Source: Luteolibacter sp. (GTDB taxonomy: Bacteria > Verrucomicrobiota > Verrucomicrobiia > Verrucomicrobiales > Akkermansiaceae). Taken from it: a stretch of DNA of 64,000 nt. Position numbers and translations under genes: made by a program. Positions 35,497-43,399 of this stretch are shown here, piece by piece (position 1 is the first letter of the stretch; every line of letters starts with the position of its first letter). Under the pieces are notes generated by a model. That model was not told the origin of the DNA and ran no database searches. It saw only the letters and a program-made list of their open reading frames with translations. Where the stretch lies: the NCBI GenBank assembly GCA_030696085.1, contig JAUYNL010000062.1, positions 62,001 to 126,000 on the forward strand, given 5' to 3'.

Positions 35497-35925
35497 TCAG
35501 GCTTGATCTTCCACTGCGGCAGGAGCGGCGGCGGGAGCTTCTTCGGTTTTTTTGGAGACTGCCTTGCGGGCGATCTTCTTTTTCTTCTCGGGAGCGGAGC
35601 CCACGAGAGTGATGGAGATGTGACTGGAGCGACGGATGATCGGACCGGCGGATCCCTTTGCGCGGGGCTTGAAGCGGCGCTGGGTAGGAGCGGCACCGAT
35701 GACGGCTTCCTTGATAACCAGGGTTCCGGTATCCAGGGAGAAATTGTTTTCGGCGTCGGCGATCGCTGTTTTGAGAGTCTTGCCGATCAATTGGGCGGCC
35801 TTCTTGGGCGTGAAGGTGAGAATATCAAGGGCGCTCGATACCGGCAGACCTTGGATTTCCCGGGCGACGTCTCGCGCTTTCTTGGGCGAGAGACGAACGT
35901 ATTTACTGGTGCTTTTGACTTCCAT
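35497..35925 (-). CDS. rplV: 50S ribosomal protein L22 with Lys/Ala-rich tail
   Basis: The 142-residue protein reaches into the peptide exit tunnel and is a macrolide-resistance locus in other bacteria. STSKYVRLSPKKARDVAREI and RFKPRAKGSAGPIIRRSSHI identify it; the body ends near residue 110 and is followed by a KKKKIARKAV and Ala/Pro/Glu-rich tail. It lies 20 bases after the inserted non-ribosomal gene. Confidence 0.95.
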   Translation of the reverse strand: MEVKSTSKYVRLSPKKARDVAREIQGLPVSSALDILTFTPKKAAQLIGKTLKTAIADAENNFSLDTGTLVIKEAVIGAAPTQRRFKPRAKGSAGPIIRRSSHISITLVGSAPEKKKKIARKAVSKKTEEAPAAAPAAVEDQA

Positions 35926-35945
35926 AAGGAGGAGGACGTGAGGAG

Positions 35946-36671
35946 TTACTGCGCTGAGGCTTGTGTTTCGAGTATGGCGAGATCGCCGGGACGTGGTGTT
36001 TCGGCGGGATTGTCGAGGTTTTCGACAAACACACCGCTGACGCCCTTGCGGACATCTGCGAGAATTGCTTTTCCATAGGGCTGTTGCCCGCGGGAGAGTT
36101 GGAAGGTCATGCCGATTCTGGCACCCTGGCTTTCGCCAATATTGAGAACCAACATGCCACTTTCCTGATCGAGGCTGACGATCCGGGCCTGCTGGAGGGT
36201 ACCGGACCGGACATCGGGCCGGGGCTTTTGCCGCAGTCCCAGGACAGCGTCAAGCTCTCTTAGTGAAGTTTCGACGCGAAGTCTTGCATCCGGATCGGAA
36301 ATCACCGCCTGGCGGAGGTAATCGTTGACCGAAGCAGCGAGACGGGTGGCCGAGCCTTCAAGTTCGATCATGCGTTCGTTGGCGAGTTGCAGGTCCCCGG
36401 CAGCCTGGATGAGACGGTCATCGCCGCCATCAAGCAGGTTTTTGCCAAGCGCTTCGAGGCGTTCGCGGACTTGGGCGAGTTGCCCGGACGCTTGTTTTTC
36501 CCCGCGGTTGGCCTCGACGAGGCTGCGCCGGAGGGTCTGGTTTTGCGCCTGTAGTTCGATAATGACCTCCTGGAGCTTCTCGGGTCCCGGCGCTTGCGCG
36601 GCGCACACTCCAGCACCAGCCAGCAACCCGAGGGCGGCGGCAAAAGTTTTGGAATGGAAGATGCGACACAT
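35946..36671 (-). CDS. Exported coiled-coil protein inserted between rpsS and rplV
   Basis: I do not recognise the family. The 241-residue protein has a signal peptide (MCRIFHSKTFAAALGLLAGAGVCAAQA, about 27 residues with an AQA cleavage site). Residues 30-150 are a charged, Gln/Glu/Leu-rich coiled coil (LQEVIIELQAQNQTLRRSLV and following), and the C-terminal half is beta-rich (ARIVSLDQESGMLVLNIGES, GMTFQLSRGQQPYGKAILA). The latter resembles the C-terminal beta domain of flagellar or MreC-like coiled-coil proteins, only loosely. Its reading direction and tight spacing (28 bases from rpsS, 20 to rplV) make it part of the ribosomal transcript. Met at 36671 is chosen for the signal peptide. Confidence 0.75.
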   Translation of the reverse strand: MCRIFHSKTFAAALGLLAGAGVCAAQAPGPEKLQEVIIELQAQNQTLRRSLVEANRGEKQASGQLAQVRERLEALGKNLLDGGDDRLIQAAGDLQLANERMIELEGSATRLAASVNDYLRQAVISDPDARLRVETSLRELDAVLGLRQKPRPDVRSGTLQQARIVSLDQESGMLVLNIGESQGARIGMTFQLSRGQQPYGKAILADVRKGVSGVFVENLDNPAETPRPGDLAILETQASAQ

Positions 36672-36699
36672 AAAAGCGCGAGGGGAAACTGCGAGAGTC

Positions 36700-36972
36700 T
36701 TACTTTTTGCCGATCCCGCCGTGCTGGCGGAAGATTCGGGTCGGGGCGAATTCACCGAGCTTGTGACCGACCATGTTTTCCGTAACATACACGGGAACGA
36801 AGGTCTTGCCATTGTGCACGGCGAAGTTGTGGCTTACGAAGTCCGGCGTGATCATCGACTTGCGGCTCCAGGTTTTGATGGGCTTGCGGTCGGTTCCTGC
36901 GTCGGCGACAGCGTCAATCTTGGCGAGAAGCTTTTGATCAACGTAGGGGCCTTTCTTGAGGGAGCGTGGCAT
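36700..36972 (-). CDS. rpsS: 30S ribosomal protein S19
   Basis: The 90-residue protein contacts the 16S rRNA head and the A-site finger. [29 protein letters not shown] and [18 protein letters not shown] are the family signatures. It follows rplB by 30 bases. Normally rplV follows it directly; here an exported protein gene intervenes. Confidence 0.97.
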   Translation of the reverse strand: MPRSLKKGPYVDQKLLAKIDAVADAGTDRKPIKTWSRKSMITPDFVSHNFAVHNGKTFVPVYVTENMVGHKLGEFAPTRIFRQHGGIGKK

Positions 36973-37002
36973 ATATGAAGTGCGTTGGATGCTGGTTGAA
37001 AC

Positions 37003-37842
37003 TTACTTCCGCTTGTGGCGGGACTCGACGATGAAGACGCTGGTGGTCTTCTTCTTGTTCCGGGTTTTCTCGCCCTTCGCGTGGCCCCATGGGCTGAGAA
37101 GGTGCTGGCGACCACCACCGGATTTGGACTTGCCCTCGCCACCACCGTTCGGGTGGTCGACCGGGTTCATCGTCATGCCGCGGACGGTCGGACGAACGCC
37201 CTGCCAGCGGGTACGGCCCGCTTTGCCGGAGGTTTCGTTCATGTGGTCGCGGTTGCCGACCTGGCCGATGGTGCAGAAGCAACGATCATTGAAGCGGCGG
37301 ATTTCACCGGAAGGCATTTTCACAAGTGCCCAGCCGCCATCGCGGTTGGAAAGCACGGCGAGCTGGCCGGCGGCACGGGCGACCTTGCCGCCATTGCCCG
37401 GGATGAGCTCGATGTTGTGAATGGAAGTTCCAAGCGGCACGGCGCTGAGTGGCATCGCGTTGCCGGTCTTCGGGGCGACGGATGCACCAGAAATGACAGT
37501 CTGACCGACTTCGAGGCCGAGCGGGGCGAGGATGTAGGATTTCTGGCCGTCCTCATACTGGATGAGGGCGATGCGGCAGGTGCGGTTCGGATCGTATTCG
37601 ATGCCGACGACGGTGGCTGGCACGTCCTGTTTGCCGCGCTTGAAGTCGATCAGACGGTAGTGGCGCTTGTGGCCGCCGCCGATGTGACGGCAGGTGATGC
37701 GGCCGGTATTGTTGCGGCCGCCGCTACGCTTCAAGGGCGTGAGAAGACTCTTCTCAGGCTTGCTTTTGGTAATCTCCTCGAATGAGGGGAGATTCTTGTA
37801 GCGCGCGGATGGGGTGATGGGCTTGAAATTTTTCAGTGGCAT
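37003..37842 (-). CDS. rplB: 50S ribosomal protein L2
   Basis: The 279-residue protein is needed for peptidyl transferase activity and subunit joining. [38 protein letters not shown]-like basic motifs and [15 protein letters not shown] with the functionally important His are visible. Length and position are normal. Confidence 0.97.
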   Translation of the reverse strand: MPLKNFKPITPSARYKNLPSFEEITKSKPEKSLLTPLKRSGGRNNTGRITCRHIGGGHKRHYRLIDFKRGKQDVPATVVGIEYDPNRTCRIALIQYEDGQKSYILAPLGLEVGQTVISGASVAPKTGNAMPLSAVPLGTSIHNIELIPGNGGKVARAAGQLAVLSNRDGGWALVKMPSGEIRRFNDRCFCTIGQVGNRDHMNETSGKAGRTRWQGVRPTVRGMTMNPVDHPNGGGEGKSKSGGGRQHLLSPWGHAKGEKTRNKKKTTSVFIVESRHKRK

Positions 37843-37888
37843 GACTCGCGGAACTGTGAAGTTTTACGTTTGGAACTGCTGGAATCGC

Positions 37889-38173
37889 TTAGACCAGGTC
37901 TAGCGACTCGCCTTCTTTCAGACGAACAATGGCTTTTTTCCAGTGATTGGTGCGGCCGGCATCAGCGCGGCGTTTACGGCGGAGCTTCCCGTCATAATTG
38001 GCGGTGCGGACTCCCACGACGGTTTTTCCGAAGAGCTGCTCGACGGCTTGTTTGATCTCCAGCTTGTTGGCCTTGCGATCGACTTCGAGAGTGACTTCGT
38101 TGTTCGTCTCCTGGAGAAGGGTGGCCTTCTCGCTCAGGCGGACGTTTTTAATGACCTGGTAAATGTCTTTCAT
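37889..38173 (-). CDS. rplW: 50S ribosomal protein L23
   Basis: The 94-residue protein at the tunnel exit is the docking site of trigger factor. The start MKDIYQVIKNVRLSEKATLL and VDRKANKLEIKQAVEQLFG with VVGVRTANYDGKLRRK identify it. Confidence 0.95.
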   Translation of the reverse strand: MKDIYQVIKNVRLSEKATLLQETNNEVTLEVDRKANKLEIKQAVEQLFGKTVVGVRTANYDGKLRRKRRADAGRTNHWKKAIVRLKEGESLDLV

Positions 38174-38196
38174 GATCTCGGTGTGGGGTCCGGGGT

Positions 38197-38805
38197 TCAG
38201 GCGCTGCGCTGCGCAAGAGTTTGAAGCGCGTCACCGACGAGGATGACGGAGTTCGCAAGGAGGAGTTGTTCGACGTTGACGTCGGAACCGGTGACGAGCT
38301 GCACATGGGCGACGTTGCGACCGGCCAGGTAGGTGGAATCGTCGAAGGAGTTGGAAACCACGAGGATCTTGCCCGGCTGGGTGATCGCGTTGATCGCGGC
38401 GAGGAAGGATTTCGTCTTGCCATCAGCGATGATGAAAGAAGGAACCGTCTGGATCTTGCCACCGGCGACGAGGTCACCGAGGACGCGGCGCAGGGCCAGC
38501 TTGCGGACGGTCTTGGTGACCTTCTTCGAATAATCGCGGGGACGCGGGCCGAAGACCACACCACCACCGACGAAGATGGGGGCGCGCTTGTCACCGTGAC
38601 GCGCGTTGCCGGTGCCCTTCTGCTTGAAGATCTTCTTGTTGTTTCCGGAAACCTCGCCGCGGGTTTTGGTGCAGGCGGAGCCGGTGCGGCGGTTGGCGCG
38701 GTAGGCGGTCACGAGATCGTGAACTGCCTGGCGTCCTTTTTCCGGACCGACCAGCACGAGGTTGGCGGCCTGGGCGTCTTCGACGGTGAGTGACTTGGCG
38801 GACAT
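38197..38805 (-). CDS. rplD: 50S ribosomal protein L4
   Basis: The 202-residue protein lines the exit tunnel and in E. coli also autoregulates the S10 operon. The tunnel-loop segment GSACTKTRGEVSGNNKKIFK and QKGTGNARHGDKRAPIFVGG are present. I found no obvious attenuator-like leader before rpsJ, because rpsJ here follows fusA closely. Confidence 0.95.
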   Translation of the reverse strand: MSAKSLTVEDAQAANLVLVGPEKGRQAVHDLVTAYRANRRTGSACTKTRGEVSGNNKKIFKQKGTGNARHGDKRAPIFVGGGVVFGPRPRDYSKKVTKTVRKLALRRVLGDLVAGGKIQTVPSFIIADGKTKSFLAAINAITQPGKILVVSNSFDDSTYLAGRNVAHVQLVTGSDVNVEQLLLANSVILVGDALQTLAQRSA

Positions 38806-38842
38806 GACTTGGAATCTTGAGAGTTAAACGAGTGCCCTGATA

Positions 38843-39478
38843 TCAGGCGGTCTTTTTCTTGGCGGCGCGCACGGTGACATAACTGCCCTTGGTGCCCGGG
38901 ATCGCTCCGGAAATGAGGATGACGCCATCTTCCGGGCGGACGGCGACGACTTTGAGATTCTGCACGGTGGTGCGGGTGGTGCCCATGTGACCGGGCATCT
39001 TCTGGTTCTTCCAAACGCGGCCTGGTGTGGAACGACAGCCAATGGCTCCCGTCCGGCGGTGCATCATGGATCCGTGGGTCATCTTGAGGCCACCGAAACC
39101 GTGGCGTTTGACGGCGCCTTGGAAGCCCTTGCCCTTGGATTCACCGATCACGTCCACCCATTGGCCGGCGGTGAATGTTTCCAAACCGGTGTGGCTTTCC
39201 GGAACGGCGGCTCCGGTTTCGAAACGGAATTCCTTCACGAAGCGCTTCGGAGTGGAACCGGCTTTCTTGAAGCGGCCGAGATCCGGCTTGATCGAGCGGT
39301 GTTCCTTCTGGTCGCCATAGCCAACCTGCACGGCGGTGTATCCGTCCTTCTCAGGGGTCTTGGTTTGAAGGATGGTGTTGCCGGATACGTCGATGACGGT
39401 GACGGGAATCATGATCCCGGCCTGTTGGTCGAACAGGCGGGTCATACCGAGTTTTTTGCCGAGAAGGCCGAGTGACAT
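38843..39478 (-). CDS. rplC: 50S ribosomal protein L3
   Basis: The 211-residue protein sits near the peptidyl transferase centre. GKKLGMTRLFDQQAG at the N-terminus and GFGGLKMTHGSMMHRRTGAI identify it. A 58-base spacer with a 7-nt repeat array separates it from rpsJ. Confidence 0.97.
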   Translation of the reverse strand: MSLGLLGKKLGMTRLFDQQAGIMIPVTVIDVSGNTILQTKTPEKDGYTAVQVGYGDQKEHRSIKPDLGRFKKAGSTPKRFVKEFRFETGAAVPESHTGLETFTAGQWVDVIGESKGKGFQGAVKRHGFGGLKMTHGSMMHRRTGAIGCRSTPGRVWKNQKMPGHMGTTRTTVQNLKVVAVRPEDGVILISGAIPGTKGSYVTVRAAKKKTA

Positions 39479-39487
39479 GGCGGTGGA

Positions 39488-39529
39488 AGAATTAGAGATT
39501 GGAAATTTGAGATATGAGATTCGGAATTA
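39488..39529. repeat. 7-nt tandem repeat array between rpsJ and rplC
   Basis: Heptads AGAATTA, GAGATTG, GAAATTT, GAGATAT, GAGATTC, GGAATTA follow one another, with nearly the same consensus (GARATTN) and orientation as the array at 33651. Confidence 0.7.
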
Positions 39530-39536
39530 GCGAAAC

Positions 39537-39845
39537 TCAGATGCGGATAGTGATGTCAACACCGGCGGGCAGGTTGAGCTTCTTGAGCTCGTCCACGGTG
39601 CGGGCGGTCGGATCGACGATGTCGAGCAGGCGCTTGTGGGTGCGGATTTCGAATTGTTCGGCGGACTTCTTGTTGACGTGGACCGAACGGTTGACGCTGA
39701 ACTTCTCGATGCGGGTCGGAAGCGGAATCGGGCCGGCGACGCGGGCGCCAGTGCGCTTGGCGGTCTCCACGATTTCCTGGGCGGAGCGGTCGATGGCGCG
39801 ATGGTCGAAGGCGCGCAGGCGGATGCGTATTTTCTGATTTTCCAT
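39537..39845 (-). CDS. rpsJ: 30S ribosomal protein S10
   Basis: The 102-residue protein also acts as the antitermination factor Nus[21 protein letters not shown] and [20 protein letters not shown] are diagnostic. It follows fusA by 51 bases; the tuf gene often found between them is missing. Confidence 0.97.
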   Translation of the reverse strand: MENQKIRIRLRAFDHRAIDRSAQEIVETAKRTGARVAGPIPLPTRIEKFSVNRSVHVNKKSAEQFEIRTHKRLLDIVDPTARTVDELKKLNLPAGVDITIRI

Positions 39846-39896
39846 GGTGGAGAAGGTTGTTGGACGGTTTACGTGGTGGGTCTACAGGGCGAGAAA

Positions 39897-42038
39897 TCAG
39901 CCTAAGCGGTCGCTGACGATTTCTTCGACGATATTGTTCGGGACTTGCTCGAAGTGCGATGGAGTCATCGCATACGAAGCGCGGCCCGAGGAGAGAGTGC
40001 GGACGGCTGTCGAGTAGCCGAACATTTCCTTGAGAGGCACATTGGCATGCACGATGGAGAGCTTGCCTTTCATTTCAGTGTTCTGGATCTGTCCGCGGCG
40101 GCGGCTCAGATCGCCCATCACGTCGCCCTGATAGTCATCCGGAGTGGAGACTTCGACGGCCATGATCGGCTCTAACAAAATGGACTTGGCCTTCTTGAAA
40201 CCATCCTTCATCGCGAAGATCGCGGCCATGGTGAAGGCGTTTTCGTTGGAATCCACATCGTGGTAGGAGCCATCGAGGATCTCGACATGCACGTCGATGA
40301 CCGGGTAGCCGGCGATGATGCCGTTGGTCATCGCTTCGTTCACGCCTTTGAGAACGGCGCTGATGTATTCCTTCGGAATGGTGCCACCGACGACCTTGTT
40401 TTCGATCGTCAGGCCCTTGCCCTTTTCGTTGGGCTTCATCGAGAGGATGACATGTCCGTATTGGCCGCGGCCGCCGGATTGTTTGACCAGTTTTCCTTCG
40501 CCGCCAGCGGCTTTGGTGATGGTCTCGCGGTAGGCGATCTGTGGAGCGCCGGTATTGGCTTCCACTTTGAACTCGCGGCGGATGCGATCGATGATGATTT
40601 CCAGATGAAGCTCACCCATGCCGGAGATAATGGTTTGACCGGTTTCCTCGTCGGTCTTGACCATGAAGGTCGGGTCCTCTTCGGACAGGCGGCTCAGAGC
40701 AAGAGCGAGTTTCTCCTGATCGGCCTTGGTTTTCGGCTCAACAGCCATCGAAATGACCGGTTCCGGGAAAGTTGGGGGTTCGAGAACGACGTCGTGTTTT
40801 TCGGCGGCCAATGTGTCACCAGTGGTGACGTTTTTGAGACCCACCATGGCGGCGATGTCTCCGGCGTAACAAGCATCGATGTCCTTGTGCTCGCTGGCCT
40901 GGATTTGGATCAAACGACCGACTCGCTCGGATCGTCGGGTGCGGGGATTGTAAACCGTGTCGCCCTTTTTGATGACACCGGAATAGACGCGGAAGAAAAC
41001 GAGTTTGCCGACATATTTGTCAGCCCAGAGTTTGAATGCGAGAGCGGTGAACTTCTCGTGGTCCGATGTCTTGACCTCGATTTGATGCTCGGCGTTGTCG
41101 GGGTCCATGCCGATCGCTGATGGAATGTCGAGCGGGCTCGGAAGGTAATCGACGACGGCATCCAGCAGATATTGCACGCCTTTGTTTTTGAAAGCCGACC
41201 CACCGGCGACGGGGATCAGCCTGTTGGCGATGGTGGCGCGGCGGATGCCTTGTTTCAGTTCCTCTAACGAAACCGGCTCTTCCAGCAGGAATTTCTCGCC
41301 GACTTGGTCATCCACATCGGCGACGGCGTGAACGAGTTCTTCGTAAGCTTCCTTCGCGATGTCAACGAGCTCGCCTTCGAGTTCCTTGATCGTGTAGGTG
41401 GAACCATACTTTTCGTCGTCCGAGAAATAAACGGCTCGTTGGTTGACGACGTCGATCTGGCCGATGAGGTGGTCCTCACAACCGATCGGGATCAGGATTC
41501 GAACGGCGTTGGCACCGAGCTTTTCCTTCACCTCGTTGAAGACGTTTTGGAAATCAGCACCCGTGCGGTCCATCTTGTTGACGAACACGATGCGCGGCAC
41601 GTTGTATTTCGTCGCCTGTCTCCAAACGGTCTCGGACTGCGGTTGGACGCCTGCAACTCCGCAGAAAACGACAATCGCACCATCCAGCACCCGGAGCGAA
41701 CGCTCCACCTCGGCGGTGAAGTCCACGTGGCCGGGAGTGTCGATGATGTTGATGCGTTGTTTCTGCTCGGGGAAGAGTTTCACAGTCCCCTCTTCGGTGC
41801 GCTGCCACCATTCGGTGGTCACGGCGGCGGAGGTGATGGTGATTCCACGCTCGCGCTCCTGCTCCATCCAGTCGGTCGTGGCGGCACCGTCGTGTACCTC
41901 GCCGATTTTGTGGATCATTCCCGTGTAAAACAGAATCCGCTCGGTGAGCGTCGTCTTGCCCGCGTCAATGTGCGCGGCGATCCCGATATTCCGGGTGCGC
42001 TCGAGCACATATTGGCGGTTTGGACTGTTCGGATTCAC
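39897..42038 (-). CDS. fusA: Elongation factor G
   Basis: The 713-residue translational GTPase drives ribosomal translocation. G1 [10 protein letters not shown]3 DTPGHVDFT and G4 NKMDRTGAD are in the first 150 residues, followed by domains II-V (for example [12 protein letters not shown] and [12 protein letters not shown]). It is of normal length and lies between rpsG and rpsJ as in a classic str operon. Confidence 0.97.
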   Translation of the reverse strand: MNPNSPNRQYVLERTRNIGIAAHIDAGKTTLTERILFYTGMIHKIGEVHDGAATTDWMEQERERGITITSAAVTTEWWQRTEEGTVKLFPEQKQRINIIDTPGHVDFTAEVERSLRVLDGAIVVFCGVAGVQPQSETVWRQATKYNVPRIVFVNKMDRTGADFQNVFNEVKEKLGANAVRILIPIGCEDHLIGQIDVVNQRAVYFSDDEKYGSTYTIKELEGELVDIAKEAYEELVHAVADVDDQVGEKFLLEEPVSLEELKQGIRRATIANRLIPVAGGSAFKNKGVQYLLDAVVDYLPSPLDIPSAIGMDPDNAEHQIEVKTSDHEKFTALAFKLWADKYVGKLVFFRVYSGVIKKGDTVYNPRTRRSERVGRLIQIQASEHKDIDACYAGDIAAMVGLKNVTTGDTLAAEKHDVVLEPPTFPEPVISMAVEPKTKADQEKLALALSRLSEEDPTFMVKTDEETGQTIISGMGELHLEIIIDRIRREFKVEANTGAPQIAYRETITKAAGGEGKLVKQSGGRGQYGHVILSMKPNEKGKGLTIENKVVGGTIPKEYISAVLKGVNEAMTNGIIAGYPVIDVHVEILDGSYHDVDSNENAFTMAAIFAMKDGFKKAKSILLEPIMAVEVSTPDDYQGDVMGDLSRRRGQIQNTEMKGKLSIVHANVPLKEMFGYSTAVRTLSSGRASYAMTPSHFEQVPNNIVEEIVSDRLG

Positions 42039-42068
42039 GGACGGAAAAGTGCGGAGCGCGTATCGATA

Positions 42069-42542
42069 TTAGAAACGGAAGTGGGCGAAGGCGCGGTTGG
42101 CCTGGGCCATCTTGTGAACGTCGTCACGCTTGCGGACGGCGGCACCCTGGTTGTTGGCGGCGTCCTTGATCTCGTTGGCGAGAGCGACGTGCATAGGGGT
42201 GCCCTTGCGGTTGCGGGCGTAGTTGACGAGCCAGCGCATGGAGAGCGACTCGGAACGGTCCGGAGCCACTTCAAGCGGCACCTGATAGGTCGCACCACCG
42301 ACGCGGCGGGATTTCACTTCCACGCGCGGCTTGGAGTTTTCCACCGCACGGGTGATGACTTCCAGCGGATCGACGGTGTCGATTCCTTCGTTGGCGCGTT
42401 CGATCGCGGCGTAAACGATGCGTTGTGCGAGGGAGCGCTTGCCATCGGTCATCACCTTGCTGATGAGGTGACCGACGAGGGCGCTGTCGTAACGGGGATC
42501 GCGGCGATCCGGCTTTTCAAAAACTCGCTTGCGGCGTGGCAT
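42069..42542 (-). CDS. rpsG: 30S ribosomal protein S7
   Basis: The 157-residue protein nucleates assembly of the 30S head. MPRRKRVFEKPDRRDPRYDS, the KVMTDGKRSLAQRIVYAA segment and the RWLVNYARNRKGTPM motif identify it. It follows rpsL by 35 bases. Confidence 0.97.
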   Translation of the reverse strand: MPRRKRVFEKPDRRDPRYDSALVGHLISKVMTDGKRSLAQRIVYAAIERANEGIDTVDPLEVITRAVENSKPRVEVKSRRVGGATYQVPLEVAPDRSESLSMRWLVNYARNRKGTPMHVALANEIKDAANNQGAAVRKRDDVHKMAQANRAFAHFRF

Positions 42543-42577
42543 GGCGTTGAGTGGGTAAAGTTAGGATTGAGTGGGGA

Positions 42578-42991
42578 TTACTTCTTCCCGCCTTTTTTGG
42601 CAGGAGCGGCGGCGGCACCGGGTTTCGGACGCTTCGCACCGTATTTCGAACGGGATTGACGGCGCTTATCGACTCCGAGGGTGTCGAGCGAACCACGGAC
42701 GATGTGGTAGCGGACACCAGGAAGGTCCTTCACCCGGCCACCGCGAACGAGCACGATCGAGTGTTCCTGGAGGTTGTGGCCTTCGCCGCCGATGTAGGCG
42801 ATGACTTCGAATCCGTTGGTAAGGCGCACCTTGGCCACTTTACGGAGAGCCGAGTTCGGCTTCTTGGGCGTGCGGGTCATCACTTGAAGACAAACTCCGC
42901 GGCGCTGTGGACAGTTCACGAGAGCGGGTGACTTCGACTTTTCGGCCGGAGTGTGGCGTCCCTTGCGAACGAGCTGATTGATGGTCGGCAT
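42578..42991 (-). CDS. rpsL: 30S ribosomal protein S12
   Basis: The 137-residue decoding-centre protein begins [15 protein letters not shown] and contains [15 protein letters not shown] and [17 protein letters not shown], regions where streptomycin-resistance mutations occur in other bacteria. The tail is Ala/Lys-rich. The open frame extends to 43078 but Met at 42991 is the universal start. It is the first gene of the superoperon. Confidence 0.97.
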   Translation of the reverse strand: MPTINQLVRKGRHTPAEKSKSPALVNCPQRRGVCLQVMTRTPKKPNSALRKVAKVRLTNGFEVIAYIGGEGHNLQEHSIVLVRGGRVKDLPGVRYHIVRGSLDTLGVDKRRQSRSKYGAKRPKPGAAAAPAKKGGKK

Positions 42992-43148
42992 GATTTCCTG
43001 CGTGGTTCTGGTTTTGCATGGGTGCAAACCGGCGCGACGACAAGGAGACCTTGCTGAAGCTTTTTTCCGGAGCTGCACCCGATAAATTTTCCCTATGTAA
43101 AATGATCCACCTCTTCAAAAGTCGGCAGACCGCATTGCGGGGGCGGCG

Positions 43149-43176
43149 AATCTAGGCAGCGAAGGGGACCTGACAA
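43149..43176 (-). promoter_or_regulatory. Candidate promoter of the ribosomal superoperon
   Basis: On the minus strand TTGTCA (43176-43171) and TAGATT (43154-43149) are separated by 16 bases, about 160 bases upstream of rpsL. It is the best sigma-70-like pair in the region; the transcription start is unproven. Confidence 0.5.
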
Positions 43177-43284
43177 GCCCTATTTTGCCTTTTCTTGAAA
43201 ATTTTCCCCAGAGTCCGCCAAAACCAGCCGGCGATTTGCGAAACGACCCATTTATGAGTGGTGGCGGGCGCCTGCTTTCCTGCA

Positions 43285-43339
43285 AAAGCAGCCCGCAGAA
43301 ATAAATCGTGGCGACAGGGAAGACTCCATGCCACGATTT
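43285..43339 (+). repeat. Dispersed hairpin repeat, copy A
   Basis: This segment matches copy B at 52887-52939 at 50 of 53 positions, in the same orientation. It contains a 10-bp stem (AAATCGTGGC with GCCACGATTT) around a 17-nt loop, preceded by AGCAGCCCGCAG. It lies 60 bases upstream of the phosphodiesterase ATG. Confidence 0.85.
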
Positions 43340-43399
43340 GCGTGGAAAAGAGTGATAGCCGCGACCGAGCGAGCTGCGAGGGTCCATGACACTCCCGAC

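Larger units (their letters stand above)
42992..43399. other. Divergent intergenic region between rpsL and the phosphodiesterase gene
   Basis: About 400 bases without a gene. It holds a promoter candidate for the ribosomal superoperon (43149-43176, minus), a 5' leader of roughly 150 bases for rpsL, and one copy of a dispersed hairpin repeat (43285-43339). I see no other gene. Confidence 0.6.

Noticed and set aside
41304-42659. 451-codon open frame on the plus strand antisense to fusA, rpsG and rpsL
   Set aside because: It is a shadow of GC-rich codon usage in strongly conserved genes; the translation has no recognisable domain.
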